Translations under genes and position numbers: made by a program | Origin: Desulfovermiculus halophilus DSM 18834 | Lineage (GTDB): Bacteria; Desulfobacterota; Desulfovibrionia; Desulfovibrionales; Desulfothermaceae | Length of the DNA: 64,000 nucleotides | Direction of reading: 5' to 3' | NCBI RefSeq assembly: GCF_000620765.1 | Contig: NZ_JIAK01000007.1 | Span: 62,001-126,000, forward strand | Notes under the pieces: generated by a model | Told to the model about the DNA's origin: nothing | Seen by the model: the letters and a program-made list of their open reading frames with translations, nothing else | The model's database searches: none | Part shown: positions 8,054-16,451 of the stretch, piece by piece | How the letters are laid out: every line of letters starts with the position of its first letter | Numbering within the stretch: the first letter of the stretch is position 1

Positions 8054-10621
8054 ATGAAACGAACATCCGGTGATCCACAATCTGCGCCTTGCACATCACT
8101 CACCCGCAGGACCTTTATCAAAGGCTCTCTGGCCGCTGGAGCGATGGCCAGCAGCATGCCCGCCCTGCGCGCTTTTGTGCGTGCTGACCCGGCCGAAGCA
8201 GCCGTCCCCGGTCAAGCCGGAGAGTGGCTGCCGGCCAACTGCCAGGGCTGCACCTCCTGGTGCTCCAAGCAGGTTTATGTGGTTGACGGCCGGGCGGTGA
8301 AGGTCCGCGGCAACCCCCATTCCAAGGTGAACATGGGGGCAAGCTGTCCCAGAAGTCACCTTGGGCTGCAGCAGGTCTACGATCCGGACCGGATCAAGGT
8401 ACCCATGAAGCGGACCAACCCTAATAAGGGAAGAGATCAGGACCCGGGCTTTGTGCCTATATCCTGGGACGAGGCCCTGGAGACAATCGCCGACCGGATC
8501 ATGGACCTGCGTAAAAAAAATGAAACCCACAAGTATATGCTCATGCGCGGCCGGTATACTTACATGCGGGACGTGCTCTACGACTCCATGACCAAGATCA
8601 TCGGCTCTCCGAACAACATATCCCACAGTACCCTGTGTGCCGAGGGAGAGAAGTTCGGACCCTATTACACCGAAGGACTTTGGGCCTACAGGCAATACGA
8701 CATTGAAAACACCCGTTACATCCTGCTCTGGGGGGCGGACCCCCTGGCTGCCAACCGCCAAGTGTCCTATTACAGCTACGCCTGGGGCAATGCCCTGGAT
8801 CGGGCCAAGGTGGCCATTGTGGAACCCAGGCTCTCGGCCACCGCAGCCAAGGCCGATGAATGGCTGGCGGCCGAACCCGGCCAGGACGGGGCCATTGCTG
8901 TGGCCATGGCTCACGTCATCCTCACCGAGGGCCTGTGGTACCGTGATTTTGTCGGTGATTTTACCGACGGGGTGAACCGCTTTGCCCAAGGTCAGGCAGT
9001 CGACGAAACGCTTTTTGAGGAAAAATACACCCACGGTCTGGTCAGGTGGTGGAACCTGGAGGTTAAAGACAAGACTGCCGAATGGGCCGCGGACAAGGCC
9101 GGGATATCCGCCGAGCAGATCCGCAGAGTGGCCATAGAATACGCTCAAGCCGCACCGAATGTCATGTCCTGGGTCGGGGGCGGGCCGAGCATGCAGGTCC
9201 GCAGCGCCTATGCCTGCATGGCGTGTCATGCCTTAAACGGTCTGACCGGAGGCGTGGACAATGTGGGCGGCACCCTGAAGGCGAATACGGTCTATACCCA
9301 AGGCTTTCCAGATTACTCTGAGTACTTGGACGAAATTGCCAAACAGGGCAAGGAGCACGAGAAGATCGACCAACGCGGCAGATTGGAATTTCCTTGCCTC
9401 AAGGAAGGCAAATCTGGAGGTGGGGTGAACACCAACCGAGCTGCTGACGGAATAATCAATGAAGATCCCAATGAAATAAAAATGGCCATCGCCTACATGA
9501 ACAACTTCAACTTCTCGGCCCCTGAAGGTCAGCGCTGGGATAAGGCCCTGGCCAAGATCCCCTTTCTGGTGCACATCACCACCAACGCCTCGGAGTTCTC
9601 CTGGTTCGCGGACATCGTCCTGCCGGACACCCATCATCAGTTCGAGAAATGGGGCTACACCAAATCCCACGGCCATGGATACCGCCATGTGGTCCTGCAG
9701 CAGCCTATCATCGACATGCCCTTTGACTACAAGATAGACGAAACCGAAATTCCTTTTTTGCTGGGCAAGAAGCTGGCGGATAGAGGCTTTGACCTCCTGC
9801 ACCGTTATCATGTGGAAAAATTCAAAGACCCGGAAACAGGCAAGACGCCAACCAACGAGAAGGAGTTCGCCGAGTACGCAGTCAAAATCGGAACCGAAAA
9901 ACTGTGGAACCCGGCCAAATGGGAGGGTGGAGACAAGATAAACGGCTGGGAGGAGTTCAAGAAAATCGGGGTCTCCAACTCCGATCCCTATCCATACCGA
10001 AAGCGTTGGGGAAAAATGAATACCGAGACCGGCATGTTCGAGTTTTACTCCGAAACTCTCAAGAAAGCCCTGGAAAAACACGCCCAAAAACACGGAGCCA
10101 GCGTGGATCATGTCCTGGAAGTCTGCAATTACCAGGCCCGGGGCGAATTAGCTTTTGTCCCCCACTACGAAGAACCTTATGTGCACGGCGATCCGACTGA
10201 GTTTCCCCTGGTCTTTGTGGATCACAAGGCCAGGCTGAACCGGGAAGGCCGGAGCGCCAACTGCTCCTGGTATCATGAACTCAAGGACCTGGACCCCGGT
10301 GAAGCGAACTATGCCGATGTGGCTAAAATCAATCCCCTGGACGCCAGGAAGATGGGGCTTGAAGACGGGGACACCATTAAAATCGTCTCTCCCTCCGGAG
10401 AAATCGAGTGCACGGCCAGGCTCTGGGAAGGGGTCCGGCCGGGTACTGTGGCCAAGTGCTACGGTCAGGGGCATTGGGCTTATGGCCGCCTGGCGGCCAA
10501 GGTCTTCGGTAAGCAGCCGCGAGGTGGGAACAATAACTACATCATCCCGGCCGACTACGACCGATTAAGCGGCGCTTCAGCTTATTACGGAACCACCCGG
10601 GTCAAGATCGTCAAGGTCTAA
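8054..10621 (+). CDS. arrA: ArrA-like respiratory arsenate reductase catalytic subunit (Mo-bisMGD, Tat-exported)
   Basis: An 855-residue molybdopterin oxidoreductase; ArrA is about 854. Tat signal LTRRTFIKGSLAAGA at residues 16-30. A [4Fe-4S] motif C63-x2-C66-x3-C70-x27-C98 has the ArrA spacing. Residues Arg167, Tyr168, His191, Ser192, Cys195 (predicted Mo ligand), Lys200 and Tyr212 each sit two positions after the arsenate-site residues I recall for Shewanella ANA-3 ArrA (R165, Y166, H189, S190, C193, K198, Y210). The C-terminus GQGHWAYGRLAAKVFGK fits the family. The start at 8054 has AAGGG upstream and gives a compact leader. Expected reaction: arsenate to arsenite in the periplasm. Related tetrathionate or polysulfide reductases cannot be fully excluded. 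Confidence 0.8.
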   Translation: MKRTSGDPQSAPCTSLTRRTFIKGSLAAGAMASSMPALRAFVRADPAEAAVPGQAGEWLPANCQGCTSWCSKQVYVVDGRAVKVRGNPHSKVNMGASCPRSHLGLQQVYDPDRIKVPMKRTNPNKGRDQDPGFVPISWDEALETIADRIMDLRKKNETHKYMLMRGRYTYMRDVLYDSMTKIIGSPNNISHSTLCAEGEKFGPYYTEGLWAYRQYDIENTRYILLWGADPLAANRQVSYYSYAWGNALDRAKVAIVEPRLSATAAKADEWLAAEPGQDGAIAVAMAHVILTEGLWYRDFVGDFTDGVNRFAQGQAVDETLFEEKYTHGLVRWWNLEVKDKTAEWAADKAGISAEQIRRVAIEYAQAAPNVMSWVGGGPSMQVRSAYACMACHALNGLTGGVDNVGGTLKANTVYTQGFPDYSEYLDEIAKQGKEHEKIDQRGRLEFPCLKEGKSGGGVNTNRAADGIINEDPNEIKMAIAYMNNFNFSAPEGQRWDKALAKIPFLVHITTNASEFSWFADIVLPDTHHQFEKWGYTKSHGHGYRHVVLQQPIIDMPFDYKIDETEIPFLLGKKLADRGFDLLHRYHVEKFKDPETGKTPTNEKEFAEYAVKIGTEKLWNPAKWEGGDKINGWEEFKKIGVSNSDPYPYRKRWGKMNTETGMFEFYSETLKKALEKHAQKHGASVDHVLEVCNYQARGELAFVPHYEEPYVHGDPTEFPLVFVDHKARLNREGRSANCSWYHELKDLDPGEANYADVAKINPLDARKMGLEDGDTIKIVSPSGEIECTARLWEGVRPGTVAKCYGQGHWAYGRLAAKVFGKQPRGGNNNYIIPADYDRLSGASAYYGTTRVKIVKV

Positions 10622-10634
10622 GGAGGACACAGGC

Positions 10635-11363
10635 ATGACAAAATGGGCCATGGTCATCGACCATCAAAAATGCGTGGGCTGCGGGGCCTGCATCATCGGC
10701 TGCAAAACCGAGAACAACACCCCGGAAGGCATATACTGGTCCTATAAAATTACTGAGACAGTGGGAACATTTCCCAGTGTCCGCTACCACTACATCCCTA
10801 CTCTGTGCAATCACTGCGACAACGCCCCCTGCGTGCGGGGCTGCCCCACAAAAGCCCTGCATAAGACCGAGGACGGCATCACCATGCATGATCCAGATAA
10901 GTGCATCGGCTGCAAGTACTGCATGTTCAACTGCCCGTACGGGGTCATTTATTTCAACTGGCGCAAGCCCCACCCGGAATGGCGTTCGCAGGAGGTGCTC
11001 ATAGAGGGCTGCACCAGCTCGGCCCAGGAGATGGCGGACAAGGTCAAGGGCCGGGTTACGCCCTACTACAACCCGGAACGGGAAAGCACCCTGGACGGTA
11101 TTCGGCCCAAGGGGGTGGTCGAGAAGTGCACCTTCTGCGACCACCGTTTGAAAAAGGGGCTTTTGCCGGCCTGTGTGGAGGCCTGCCCTGCGGATGCGCG
11201 CATTTTCGGAGACTTGAACAACCCCTCCAGTGCGGTGAGCCGGCTGCTGGGCAAATACAGGTCCTACCGGCTCAAGGAGCATTTGGGAACCAGCCCCAAG
11301 GTGTTCTACATCCGCAGCTTTAATCCCGGAGCCTACATCCAGACCAAAGGAGAGGTCTCATGA
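10635..11363 (+). CDS. arrB: ArrB-like four-cluster ferredoxin subunit
   Basis: A 242-residue electron-transfer subunit of the DmsB/PsrB/ArrB family. Sixteen cysteines lie in four blocks (CVGCGACIIGC, CNHCDNAPCVRGC, CIGCKYCMFNC, and CTFCDHRLKKG followed by CVEAC), enough for four [4Fe-4S] clusters. ArrB of Shewanella is 234 residues. It would pass electrons from the membrane subunit to the molybdoenzyme, and it has no signal of its own, as expected for Tat co-export with the catalytic partner. It starts 13 bases after arrA behind AAGGAGG and overlaps the next gene by ATGA. Confidence 0.9.
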   Translation: MTKWAMVIDHQKCVGCGACIIGCKTENNTPEGIYWSYKITETVGTFPSVRYHYIPTLCNHCDNAPCVRGCPTKALHKTEDGITMHDPDKCIGCKYCMFNCPYGVIYFNWRKPHPEWRSQEVLIEGCTSSAQEMADKVKGRVTPYYNPERESTLDGIRPKGVVEKCTFCDHRLKKGLLPACVEACPADARIFGDLNNPSSAVSRLLGKYRSYRLKEHLGTSPKVFYIRSFNPGAYIQTKGEVS

Positions 11364-12325
11364 GCGGCAAAAACACATTATTCATCCCCTGGATGATCCT
11401 CCTTCTGGCCGGCATTGCCGTCGGCCTGGGTACAGCTGGCATTCTTTTGGTCAACGGCCATTACCTGTTCAATGCCAACGATGTCTTGATCTGGACCTTG
11501 CCCCTGGGGGCCTATGTCTTTTTGGCCCTGACCAGCACCGGACTAGCCTTGGTATCTTCCATGCCCCTGGTCTTCAACCTGGAACAATACGAGGGTTTGG
11601 CCAAGCGGCTGGTCTTTTTGCTCGCCAAGCTGTGGCGGATGCATAAAGGCGACTGGCACTCCGCCTCCAGCCGCTTCCTGGGCATCGCTTCCATGCTCAC
11701 CGGAGTCTTCGCCGCTCTGATGCTGGGCTCGGTCTTTGGCCTGACAGAAGCCAGGCCGACCTATTTCGGGCCTTTCATTTCCGTGTTCTGCCTGGTTATC
11801 GCCCTGCTCTCAGGCATGGCTATGATCATTTTGTACATCAACATCTGCTCCCTGATAAAGAGATCCTGTTCCCAGGTGACCGATACGGCCATGAACATGC
11901 TGGCCCGCAAGTTCTCTTTTGTCATCGGGCTGACCCTGATCTTTTACTTTCTGAAGCTGGCCATGGCCTCTGGATCCACTTACCCGGAGTTCGCCACAGC
12001 CATCAATTTCAGTCTCATTCTATTTCTGGTTGTCCCTTATGTGCTCATGATCAGCCCGGGACTGCGGCGCACCGCCTGGGCCAAGACTTTAGCCTCGGCA
12101 GTCACCCTGATCGGCATCTTTGCTGTTCATATGCAGATCCTCATCGGCGGCCAGGTAAGGCCGGTCGGCCCCAAGGCCGAGGGGTTACCTGAAATCCTGA
12201 CCTATTTTCCCAGCATTTGGGAGATATTAGTAGTTGTCTTTGCCTTGTGCGTTATGCTCCTGTTGTACACTTTGGGCGAGCGGTTCTTGCGGCTGGATGA
12301 CACGCCTCATGGTCAGTCGGCGTAA
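11360..12325 (+). CDS. arrC: NrfD/PsrC/ArrC-type quinol-oxidising membrane subunit
   Basis: A 321-residue integral membrane protein with about eight hydrophobic helices, beginning MSGKNTLFIPWMILLLAGIAVG, in the NrfD/PsrC group. These subunits oxidise menaquinol and pass electrons to the ferredoxin subunit. The start overlaps the arrB stop (ATGA), so the three subunits are translationally linked. Identity rests on hydrophobicity pattern, size and operon context more than on short motifs. Confidence 0.85.
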   Translation: MSGKNTLFIPWMILLLAGIAVGLGTAGILLVNGHYLFNANDVLIWTLPLGAYVFLALTSTGLALVSSMPLVFNLEQYEGLAKRLVFLLAKLWRMHKGDWHSASSRFLGIASMLTGVFAALMLGSVFGLTEARPTYFGPFISVFCLVIALLSGMAMIILYINICSLIKRSCSQVTDTAMNMLARKFSFVIGLTLIFYFLKLAMASGSTYPEFATAINFSLILFLVVPYVLMISPGLRRTAWAKTLASAVTLIGIFAVHMQILIGGQVRPVGPKAEGLPEILTYFPSIWEILVVVFALCVMLLLYTLGERFLRLDDTPHGQSA

Positions 12326-12347
12326 GGAAAGTTTTCAGTGTTCGGTG

Positions 12348-12387
12348 TTCAGATTTGCCGGAGGTCCCGCCAACGGCGGGACTGAAC
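12348..12387. repeat. Composite palindrome: repeat R1 interrupted by CCCGCCAACGGCGGG
   Basis: TTCAGATTTGCCGGAGG is followed not by the usual right arm but by CCCGCCAACGGCGGG (12366-12380) and ACTGAAC, so the outer ends still pair. The inner 15-mer is the same as at 3782-3796. It sits between arrC and the chaperone gene, within the operon. Confidence 0.7.
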
Positions 12388-12409
12388 AACAATTATCCGG
12401 AGTTTTTCA

Positions 12410-13048
12410 ATGTCTGTGCATATTCTGCCAGAAAAAGATCAGGCTCTGTATAACGTCCTGTCCCTGGTCGCCAGCTGCTTTTATCGGCCGACTCCCGAAC
12501 TCCTGGAGGACCTGCAAACCTTGCCTGAAATTGTCACATTTTTAGATCCTGAAATGGCCGATGCAGCCGATCGGATGCTGACTGAAATCAAGAATCAGAA
12601 CCTGGATGAGCTGCTCAAGGAGTACTCCCGGCTGTTCATCGGCCCTTTCCAGCTCGAGGCCCCGCCTTTCGGCTCGGTCTACTTGGAATCAGAGGGCCGG
12701 TTGATGGGCCAATCAACATCAGAAGTCAAAAGGATGTATAAGGAGTGCGGTCTGGATCTCTCCCCTGACTTCAAAAGCCCGCCGGACCATGTGGCTGCTG
12801 AGCTGGAGTTTCTGGCCTATCTTGGTTTGCAGGAGAACAGCAGCCAGGATGAAGAACAAAAAATGTTCTATCAGCAGCAACGGGCCTTATTTCTGCACCG
12901 CCATATCGGGTACTGGTTTCCTCTGTTGGCCGAAAACATTGAAAAGCATACGTTTCAACCTTTTTATATGGAATTGAGCCGCTTGACCAGACAATTACTG
13001 GAGCTGGCCCAGGCCGATTTGGAAGTCTGGTGTACAAGCAATGATTAG
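12410..13048 (+). CDS. arrD: TorD/DmsD-family molybdoenzyme chaperone (ArrD-like)
   Basis: A 212-residue all-helical protein with TorD-family marks: EYSRLFIGPFQLEAPPFGSV, the SEGRLMGQST segment and PPDHVAAELEFLAYL. TorD-type chaperones bind the Tat leader of the apo-molybdoenzyme and hold it until cofactor insertion. It is 84 bases downstream of arrC, separated by a composite palindrome, and has GGAG at suitable spacing before its ATG. Co-location with the Tat-dependent arrA makes that enzyme the obvious client. Confidence 0.88.
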   Translation: MSVHILPEKDQALYNVLSLVASCFYRPTPELLEDLQTLPEIVTFLDPEMADAADRMLTEIKNQNLDELLKEYSRLFIGPFQLEAPPFGSVYLESEGRLMGQSTSEVKRMYKECGLDLSPDFKSPPDHVAAELEFLAYLGLQENSSQDEEQKMFYQQQRALFLHRHIGYWFPLLAENIEKHTFQPFYMELSRLTRQLLELAQADLEVWCTSND

Positions 13049-13087
13049 CTCAACAGAGAAATGGTGCATACCAGGCAGGGGGTGCTT

Positions 13088-13325
13088 ATGCGCAGCATCG
13101 TCATTCTCGGAGCCGGAACCGCCGGAACCATGATGGCCAACAGACTATGCCACAGTCTGCGTCATGAAATCGAAACCCATGATATTTCCATTACTGTTGT
13201 GGATCAGAACCGGGGAGCATGTGTGCAATGAAAAAGGCATCGAGGTGGTCCCTGAGTTCGCTCTCAGTCACGTGGACAACGAGAAACAACAGATGGTTCC
13301 TCTCAAAAATCTGCGCATGAGCTGA
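13088..13325 (+). pseudogene. Sulfide:quinone reductase / FAD oxidoreductase remnant with internal deletion
   Basis: The first 47 codons encode a Rossmann start (MRSIVILGAGTAGTMMANRL ... ITVVDQNRG) and then hit a stop at 13229-13231. In another frame, 13227-13325 encodes NEKGIEVVPEFALSHVDN followed by EKQQMV, which resembles the middle of sulfide:quinone reductases. The intervening residues and the rest of the enzyme are gone, so this is a deleted, frameshifted relic. It stands directly after the arr-like operon and next to an IS remnant. Confidence 0.7.
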
Positions 13326-13350
13326 GCCCAAAAACGTGAAAAGCATGAGT

Positions 13351-13361
13351 CCCCCCCCCCC
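13351..13361. repeat. C11 homopolymer
   Basis: Eleven consecutive C residues followed by GGG, at the joint between the oxidoreductase remnant and the IS remnant. Length may be uncertain or variable because homopolymers are slippage-prone in vivo and in sequencing. Confidence 0.8.
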
Positions 13362-13760
13362 GGGTAGTTAGGTGGTTACCTCACACACCAGCTACCACGG
13401 AGGAACTCATGCTCGTGTCCCAGTTGATCAAATCTACACTTGATATTCAAGGACTTCGTGTCAGCCAGGTCCAGGGCGATACGAACGCGATCATCGTGGA
13501 CATTGTCCCGGATCGTCGTCACTCGCTCTTTTGCAGCTCTTGTGGAAGAGTTTCCAGGTATCGGGATACTCTCTCTGTTCGTCATTTTGGGCATATTTCC
13601 CTCTGGGGCATCCCCGTATGGCTCCGGGACAGTCCACGGAGAGTGCGATGCGAGCAGTGTGGCATCAAGGTTGAGTATTTTCCCTGGAGCACTGGCAAAC
13701 AGCGGTTTCATCATTTTTCCTTGCCAATGCTCATCTTTTTACGTAAAATTTTGTGTGATC
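13362..13760 (+). mobile_element. ISL3-family insertion sequence remnant (truncated transposase)
   Basis: An ATG at 13409 behind GGAGG opens a transposase N-terminus with the ISL3 zinc-finger cysteines (FCSSCGRVSR and VRCEQCGIKVE) and the family's PWSTGKQRFHHF segment. Homology fades after about residue 110, and the reading ends in palindromic repeats, so the catalytic domain is missing. The segment before the ATG (GGTTACCTCACACACCAGCT) is a plausible left terminus. This is a decayed IS and cannot encode an active transposase. Confidence 0.75.
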
Positions 13761-13797
13761 AAAAGGGGCCGCGGCCAGCCTTGGGCCATAGTCTTCC

Positions 13798-13859
13798 GGG
13801 TTGCAGCGTATGCGTTGTAACCCTTTTTTCTTGGTCAGGTTTGCCCTGGCAAACCTGAC
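13798..13859. repeat. Two adjacent palindromes, one of the R1 family
   Basis: A 26-base near-palindrome centred on CGTATGCG (13798-13823) is followed by GTCAGGTTTGCC-CT-GGCAAACCTGAC (13834-13859), a perfect hairpin of the R1 family. They close off the IS remnant before the DksA-like gene. Confidence 0.7.
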
Positions 13860-13907
13860 ATATTTTTGCCTCAAGCCGGGGAAGTAAGCAATCGAATCGG
13901 AGGCAGA

Positions 13908-14240
13908 ATGGACCGGAAAACCAGAAATGAACTCCAAGCGGCGATAGAAGAACAGATAGAGGCTGTGAGTCGGGAGTTGGCTGAGATGCAGGAGCGGGCC
14001 AAAACCGTTGATCTGGATCAGCCCATCGGCCGGCTGTCCAGAATGGACTCTCTGACCAATCAGGGTATCCTGCTTTCCAGTGTGACCAAGGCCAAGACCA
14101 GACTGGCCAGGCTGAAACAGGTGCTCAAGAATATCGATGGCCAGGAATACGGACTGTGCAGAGAATGCGGAGAAGAAATCGGAATACAGCGGTTGAAGGC
14201 CCTTCCGGAATCTGAGTTGTGTATAGACTGTGCCCAATGA
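13908..14240 (+). CDS. TraR/DksA-type zinc-finger protein
   Basis: A 110-residue protein: helical N-terminal half (TRNELQAAIEEQIEAVSREL) and a C-terminal four-cysteine finger, CRECGEEIG then CIDC. That is the DksA/TraR architecture, in which the coiled coil enters the RNA polymerase secondary channel; short versions also act in other contexts. The ATG at 13908 was chosen for the GGAGG directly upstream. The typical DksA coiled-coil-tip aspartates are not clear, so a DksA-like transcription role is only likely. Confidence 0.75.
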   Translation: MDRKTRNELQAAIEEQIEAVSRELAEMQERAKTVDLDQPIGRLSRMDSLTNQGILLSSVTKAKTRLARLKQVLKNIDGQEYGLCRECGEEIGIQRLKALPESELCIDCAQ

Positions 14241-14297
14241 CGTGTCGGTTCAGCGTTCCACACCTAAACCCTTGATCAATCCGGACCCAAAACATCC

Positions 14298-15905
14298 ATG
14301 ACCCAAATGCCATCTGCAAGCCAAATCCAACGCGAGGTCCGCAAGCGGCGGACCTTCGGAATCATCAGCCACCCGGATGCCGGAAAGACCACCTTGACTG
14401 AAAAGCTCCTTTTGTTTGGGGGCGCCATTCAATCCGCTGGTTCGATCAAGGCCAAGAAGAGCGGCAAGCACGCCACCTCGGACTGGATGAGCGTGGAGCA
14501 GGAGCGGGGCATCTCAGTGACCTCCTCGGTCATGAAGTTCCTGTATCAGGGGTATGAGATCAATCTCCTGGATACGCCCGGTCACCAGGACTTTTCCGAG
14601 GACACCTACCGGGTGCTCACGGCTGTTGATTCCGCACTTATGGTCATCGACAGCGTGAAAGGGGTGGAGACCCAGACCACGAAGCTGATGCAGGTCTGCC
14701 GGATGCGGTCCACGCCGATCATGACCTTTATCAATAAGCTGGATCGCAACGGCCTGGATCCTTTTGAACTGCTGGACGATATCGAGCAGACCCTGGGCAT
14801 TCAAGCCGCCCCTTTGACCTGGCCGATCGGCATGGGCAAGGAGTTTCAGGGGGTTTACGACTTGATGAACGGGGAGGTCCGCTTTTTCCATCCCGCGGAC
14901 ACCAAGGGCAGCAGGCCCGAGGAGTCGACGGTGATCTCCGATCTTGGGGACAGCCATTTGGATGATCTGCTGGGATCATACGCGGCGGAGAAGCTTCGGC
15001 AGGACGTGGAGCTGCTGGAAGGAGCCGGCTATCCCTTCGACTCCCAGGCGTACCGGGAGGGCCGGCAGACCCCGGTCTTTTTCGGCAGCGCAGTGAACAC
15101 CTTCGGGGTACAGGAAATGCTGGACACCTTTGTCCGCCTGGCGCCCCCACCCAGGGCCAGGGAAGCGGAGACCAGGGTGGTCTCGCCCGAGGAAAAGGAA
15201 TTTTCCGGGGTCGTCTTTAAAATCCAGGCCAATATGGACCCGGAACATCGGGACCGGATCGCCTTTGTCCGGATCTGCTCCGGTCGATTTCAGCGGGGAA
15301 TGCAGGTCAGGCATCACCGCCTGGGCAAGAATATGACTTTGGCCAATGCGATCATCTTTATGGCCAAGGACCGCTCTGGAGTGGACGACGCCTGGCCGGG
15401 AGACATCATCGGAGTCCACAACCACGGCACCCTGCGCATAGGGGATACCCTGAGCAGCAAGGAGCCCCTGAAGTTCAAAGGCATTCCAAACTTCGCTCCG
15501 GAGTTCTTTCGGCGGGTGATCCTCAAGGATCCTTTTAAGTCCAAGCAGCTGGACAAGGGGCTGTATCAGTTGACTGAGGAAGGGGCCATTCAGCTCTTTC
15601 GGCCGGTCAACGGGCGGGACTATATCCTGGGGGCCATCGGAGCCCTGCAGTTTGACGTCACAGCCTCCAGGCTGGCTGCCGAGTATGGGGTGCAGGCCAC
15701 GTACGAGCCCATGCAGTATGTGACCGTTAGGTGGATAGACAGCCGGGACCAGAACGCCCTGCGGGAGTTCAAGAAACGCTATTTCAACACCCTGGTTCAG
15801 GATGCTGAAGGCCACCCGGCATTGTTGTTCTCCAGCCGTTATCGCCTGGAGCGGGCGGTTGAAGACTGGCCCAAGATCGATTTTCTGGAGACCAGGGAAA
15901 AATAG
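14298..15905 (+). CDS. prfC: Peptide chain release factor 3
   Basis: A 535-residue translational GTPase. G1 [15 protein letters not shown], the RF3-typical [15 protein letters not shown] switch, G3 DTPGHQDF and G4 NKLDR are all visible. RF3 recycles RF1/RF2 after peptide release. Length fits the family (about 530). A strong ribosome binding site is lacking in front of 14298; the next ATG, three codons on, is an alternative. The stop codon overlaps the first base of a MITE-like element. Confidence 0.95.
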   Translation: MTQMPSASQIQREVRKRRTFGIISHPDAGKTTLTEKLLLFGGAIQSAGSIKAKKSGKHATSDWMSVEQERGISVTSSVMKFLYQGYEINLLDTPGHQDFSEDTYRVLTAVDSALMVIDSVKGVETQTTKLMQVCRMRSTPIMTFINKLDRNGLDPFELLDDIEQTLGIQAAPLTWPIGMGKEFQGVYDLMNGEVRFFHPADTKGSRPEESTVISDLGDSHLDDLLGSYAAEKLRQDVELLEGAGYPFDSQAYREGRQTPVFFGSAVNTFGVQEMLDTFVRLAPPPRAREAETRVVSPEEKEFSGVVFKIQANMDPEHRDRIAFVRICSGRFQRGMQVRHHRLGKNMTLANAIIFMAKDRSGVDDAWPGDIIGVHNHGTLRIGDTLSSKEPLKFKGIPNFAPEFFRRVILKDPFKSKQLDKGLYQLTEEGAIQLFRPVNGRDYILGAIGALQFDVTASRLAAEYGVQATYEPMQYVTVRWIDSRDQNALREFKKRYFNTLVQDAEGHPALLFSSRYRLERAVEDWPKIDFLETREK

Positions 15906-16188
15906 GTTCTTCGACGTAGCCTGTGGATTCTTGGAGTTTGCGATCTCTTCTGTGTGCCCACTTTCGGCCCGGTATTTTCTAACTCCCGCCAAAGGGGGAT
16001 CCCTGCCCCCTCCCGGCTACTCACGTGCAGGTCACTGCTTTCTGTGTGACGAAAGCTTATCATACACGTGAGTGCCGGGTTTCCCCCTTTTGGCGGGACC
16101 AAGAAAATGTGCGGGCCTGCCGCTCACGGCACACAGAAGAGACGGCAAACTCTTATGTATGCAATTCTACTTTCTGTGTCCAAGAGCC
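15905..16188. mobile_element. MITE-like nested palindrome element M, copy A (284 bp)
   Basis: Ends GGTTCTTCGACGTAGCC and CTGTGTCCAAGAGCC pair as terminal inverted repeats. Inner arms CCCGCCAAAGGGGG / CCCCCTTTTGGCGGG and a central ACTCACGTG / CACGTGAGT pair make a long hairpin. Flanks GAAAAATA (15897-15904) and GAAAAAAA (16189-16196) form an 8-bp direct repeat with one mismatch. No transposase is encoded. Copies: 23915, 37089, 43770. Confidence 0.85.
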
Positions 16189-16286
16189 GAAAAAAAAGTA
16201 CGACAGCGATACTTTGATATGGTCTTGCCGGGGATTGGTCCAAGGACATTGTGAGTTCGGGAAAATGTCGCTGTACAGATAGGAGC

Positions 16287-16330
16287 TGACAAACAAGGCC
16301 CGGCGCGATCGCGCCGGGCCTTGTTTGTCA
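16287..16330. terminator. Bidirectional hairpin terminator between prfC and prpE
   Basis: A perfect 44-base palindrome: TGACAAACAAGG on the left, CCGGCGCGATCGCGCCGG in the middle, CCTTGTTTGTCA on the right. It lies between two convergent genes and can serve both; runs of T are inside the arms. Confidence 0.75.
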
Positions 16331-16451
16331 GGATGTGCCCCTCCTTGCTGGGGAAGCGCATGGGAAAGCCCTGCTGCACTTCCCTTATAAACACCTCACC
16401 CGGATAGCGGAATAGAGCTGTCCGCGGCCCGGATGAGGGCATCCTTGCGAT

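Noticed and set aside
8096-9229. A 377-codon minus-strand open frame
   Set aside because: Antisense to the conserved N-terminal half of the ArrA-like enzyme.
9391-9420. A possible R1-like palindrome within the arrA-like gene (TTGCCTCAAGGAAGGCAAATC)
   Set aside because: It partly resembles R1 but encodes LEFPCLKEGKSGGGV, which looks like normal family sequence, so an in-frame repeat insertion is not supported.
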